Origin: an uncultured Alphaproteobacteria bacterium
GTDB lineage: Bacteria > Pseudomonadota > Alphaproteobacteria > HIMB59 > GCA-002718135
Reading direction: 5' to 3'
Length of the DNA stretch: 37,611 nucleotides
NCBI GenBank assembly: GCA_902628645.1
Contig: CACONS010000010.1
Location: forward strand, 1 to 37,611
The notes under the pieces are model-generated. The model did not search any database and was not told the origin of the DNA. It saw nothing but the letters and a program-made list of their open reading frames with translations. Below, one piece after another: positions 36,634 through 37,611 of the stretch. A program made the translations under genes and the position numbers. Each line of letters opens with the position of its first letter. The first letter of the stretch is position 1.

Positions 36634-36960
36634 ACGTAAAGAAAAGCATCTATAAGCAACTATTATAAAAGTTAAAATTATCCAAAAAATATTTCCTTTA
36701 TAATTTTCTGCTGCTCTCCAAATTCCAATAGATATAAAAATCGTCCAAACAAAAATTATAATTTTTGATAGTAATGTAAAATTACTAAAATCTAAAAAAG
36801 GTATTTGCGATACTGAACTATTATTATTAAAAAAATAAATCTCAAGATTAAAAATTATTAATAAAACAACACCATTTAATAGCTCTCCAACTAGCCAATA
36901 TGATTTCCAAAGTTTAATTCTTCCTTCAAAGAATTCTATTAAGAGGTTTCGAATACTCAT
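36616..36960 (-). CDS. Small uncharacterised inner-membrane protein
   Basis: 114 residues with three likely membrane helices (about 22-43, 62-82, 90-108). The N-terminal [20 protein letters not shown] and the [15 protein letters not shown] stretch between helices 2 and 3 look like conserved features of a family of short membrane proteins of unknown role seen in proteobacteria, from memory. Its ATG overlaps the stop of the DUF4198-like gene (ATGA), so the two are probably co-expressed. No function is assigned. Confidence 0.75.
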   Translation of the reverse strand: MSIRNLLIEFFEGRIKLWKSYWLVGELLNGVVLLIIFNLEIYFFNNNSSVSQIPFLDFSNFTLLSKIIIFVWTIFISIGIWRAAENYKGNIFWIILTFIIVAYRCFSLRLIFFI

Positions 36961-37611
36961 TTAATTGGAGTTTTTAAGGTATAAGAAGTCCATAAAGAAT
37001 GCCATTTTGCATAATTATCTTTTTTTTTATTACTACCTTCAATTATAACAACACTTTCAATTAGATATTTTGTATCATTTTTAAAAATAAAATCAAAATA
37101 TCCTTCTTTATTTGTTTTAACATATTCTTTTTTAAAATAACCATTTTTAAAACTCATTACAGAAACCTTATGATTAGCAAGTAATTTATTTTTATACTCT
37201 AATAGAATTCTCTTACTTTTATTTAAATTTTTAAGAGGATTGTCTAAAAATATTAATTCAAATTCCATGTTTGTATCGACATCATCTCCATCAAAATTAT
37301 CAACACTAACTAAAGATTTTGCATATCTTTTGTAACTTTCATAAAAATTATTTGGATAATTTTTTTCTTTATGTTTTTTTGCTAAATCAGGATACCCCTT
37401 TTTTCTAGCAAATATTTCAAATTTGACTAATTCTTTATACTCCACATATTTAGTTACTGACTCAATTTGTATAATATTTAATCCGCTGTTCAATCTTTTA
37501 ACTTTAAGAGCGGGTATATCACCCAATCTGCCTTTAATTTTTGATTTATTTTGATTAGAATAGAGGTATGAGATTTTAAAATAACTTTTTGTAAATGGTA
37601 TTGGAGATCCT
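36957..37611 (-). CDS. DUF4198-type protein, 5' part beyond the window
   Basis: 217 residues are visible and the frame stays open to the window edge, so the N-terminus (probably with a signal peptide) is missing; the TTG at 37526 is internal. Family-like segments are GRLGDIPALKVKRLNSGLNI, KFEIFARKKG, ESYKRYAKSLV, FELIFLDNP, ANHKVSVMSFKNG, TNKEGYFDFIF and the final WHSLWTSYTL. DUF4198 proteins are secreted beta-rich proteins often found near metal-uptake genes, but their role is not established. It is translationally coupled to the small membrane protein. Confidence 0.8.
   Translation of the reverse strand, partial: GSPIPFTKSYFKISYLYSNQNKSKIKGRLGDIPALKVKRLNSGLNIIQIESVTKYVEYKELVKFEIFARKKGYPDLAKKHKEKNYPNNFYESYKRYAKSLVSVDNFDGDDVDTNMEFELIFLDNPLKNLNKSKRILLEYKNKLLANHKVSVMSFKNGYFKKEYVKTNKEGYFDFIFKNDTKYLIESVVIIEGSNKKKDNYAKWHSLWTSYTLKTPIK

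Noticed and set aside
1-37611. CRISPR arrays, insertion sequences, tRNA or rRNA genes
   Set aside because: No spaced repeat array, transposase or terminal inverted repeats, and no tRNA-like GTTCRANNC arms in the few short gaps. The integrase-like segment is only the N-terminal arm portion on pyrB, with no catalytic recombinase domain.

Overview
The window is a gene-dense, strongly AT-rich stretch of bacterial chromosome. Nearly every base is coding, and most genes abut or overlap by 1-17 nt, often as ATGA, TAATG or ATGnnTAA junctions. Gene content and order are alphaproteobacterial: ppiD-trpE-trpG-trpD-trpC, divergent from tpiA-secG-pyrG-kdsA-eno-ftsB-pdhABC-lipA-coq10; then cinA-pgpA-ispDF; then ntrYX-trkA-dat; then ruvX-pyrB-plsY-topA and gatCAB. 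Low GC, tiny spacers and missing members of normally conserved clusters suggest a streamlined, probably marine alphaproteobacterium (SAR11-like, HIMB59-like or similar). The exact lineage cannot be fixed from sequence alone.

Layout. 1-4901 (-): tryptophan operon led by the periplasmic chaperone ppiD; trpC runs off the left edge. 4951-15122 (+): central carbon, nucleotide, envelope and pyruvate dehydrogenase/lipoate genes. 15114-17161 (-): ispDF-pgpA-cinA, tail-to-tail with coq10. 17225-27045 (+): ntrY-ntrX-trkA followed by six metabolic or transport genes with spacers of 7 nt or less. 27032-33436 (-): ruvX-pyrB-plsY-topA-pepC and a small unknown gene. 33454-36633 (+): gatCAB, the tRNA-dependent amidation enzyme. 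36616-37611 (-): a small membrane protein and a DUF4198-type protein that runs off the right edge. No tRNA, rRNA, insertion sequence or CRISPR array was seen. No gene-free stretch exceeds about 65 bases.

Working together: KdsA, PlsY, PgpA, SecG, PpiD and FtsB serve the Gram-negative envelope and division. TpiA, Eno and PDH carry carbon to acetyl-CoA, with LipA supplying the lipoyl cofactor. PyrB and PyrG make pyrimidines. GatCAB makes Gln-tRNA and/or Asn-tRNA. NtrYX-TrkA is a regulatory and potassium module.

Most notable: (i) pyrB carries about 70 extra N-terminal residues that read like the arm-type DNA-binding domain of a phage tyrosine integrase. No ordinary start codon exists at the normal PyrB N-terminus, and phased ACACAT repeats sit at the gene's start. 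(ii) NtrX keeps intact receiver and DNA-binding domains, but its AAA+ domain has lost GAFTGA and the Walker B acidic pair. (iii) lpd, pyrC, dprA, ntrBC and hfq are absent from positions where relatives commonly have them. (iv) A bleomycin-hydrolase-type peptidase and a small phage-regulator-like protein sit at the end of the topA operon.
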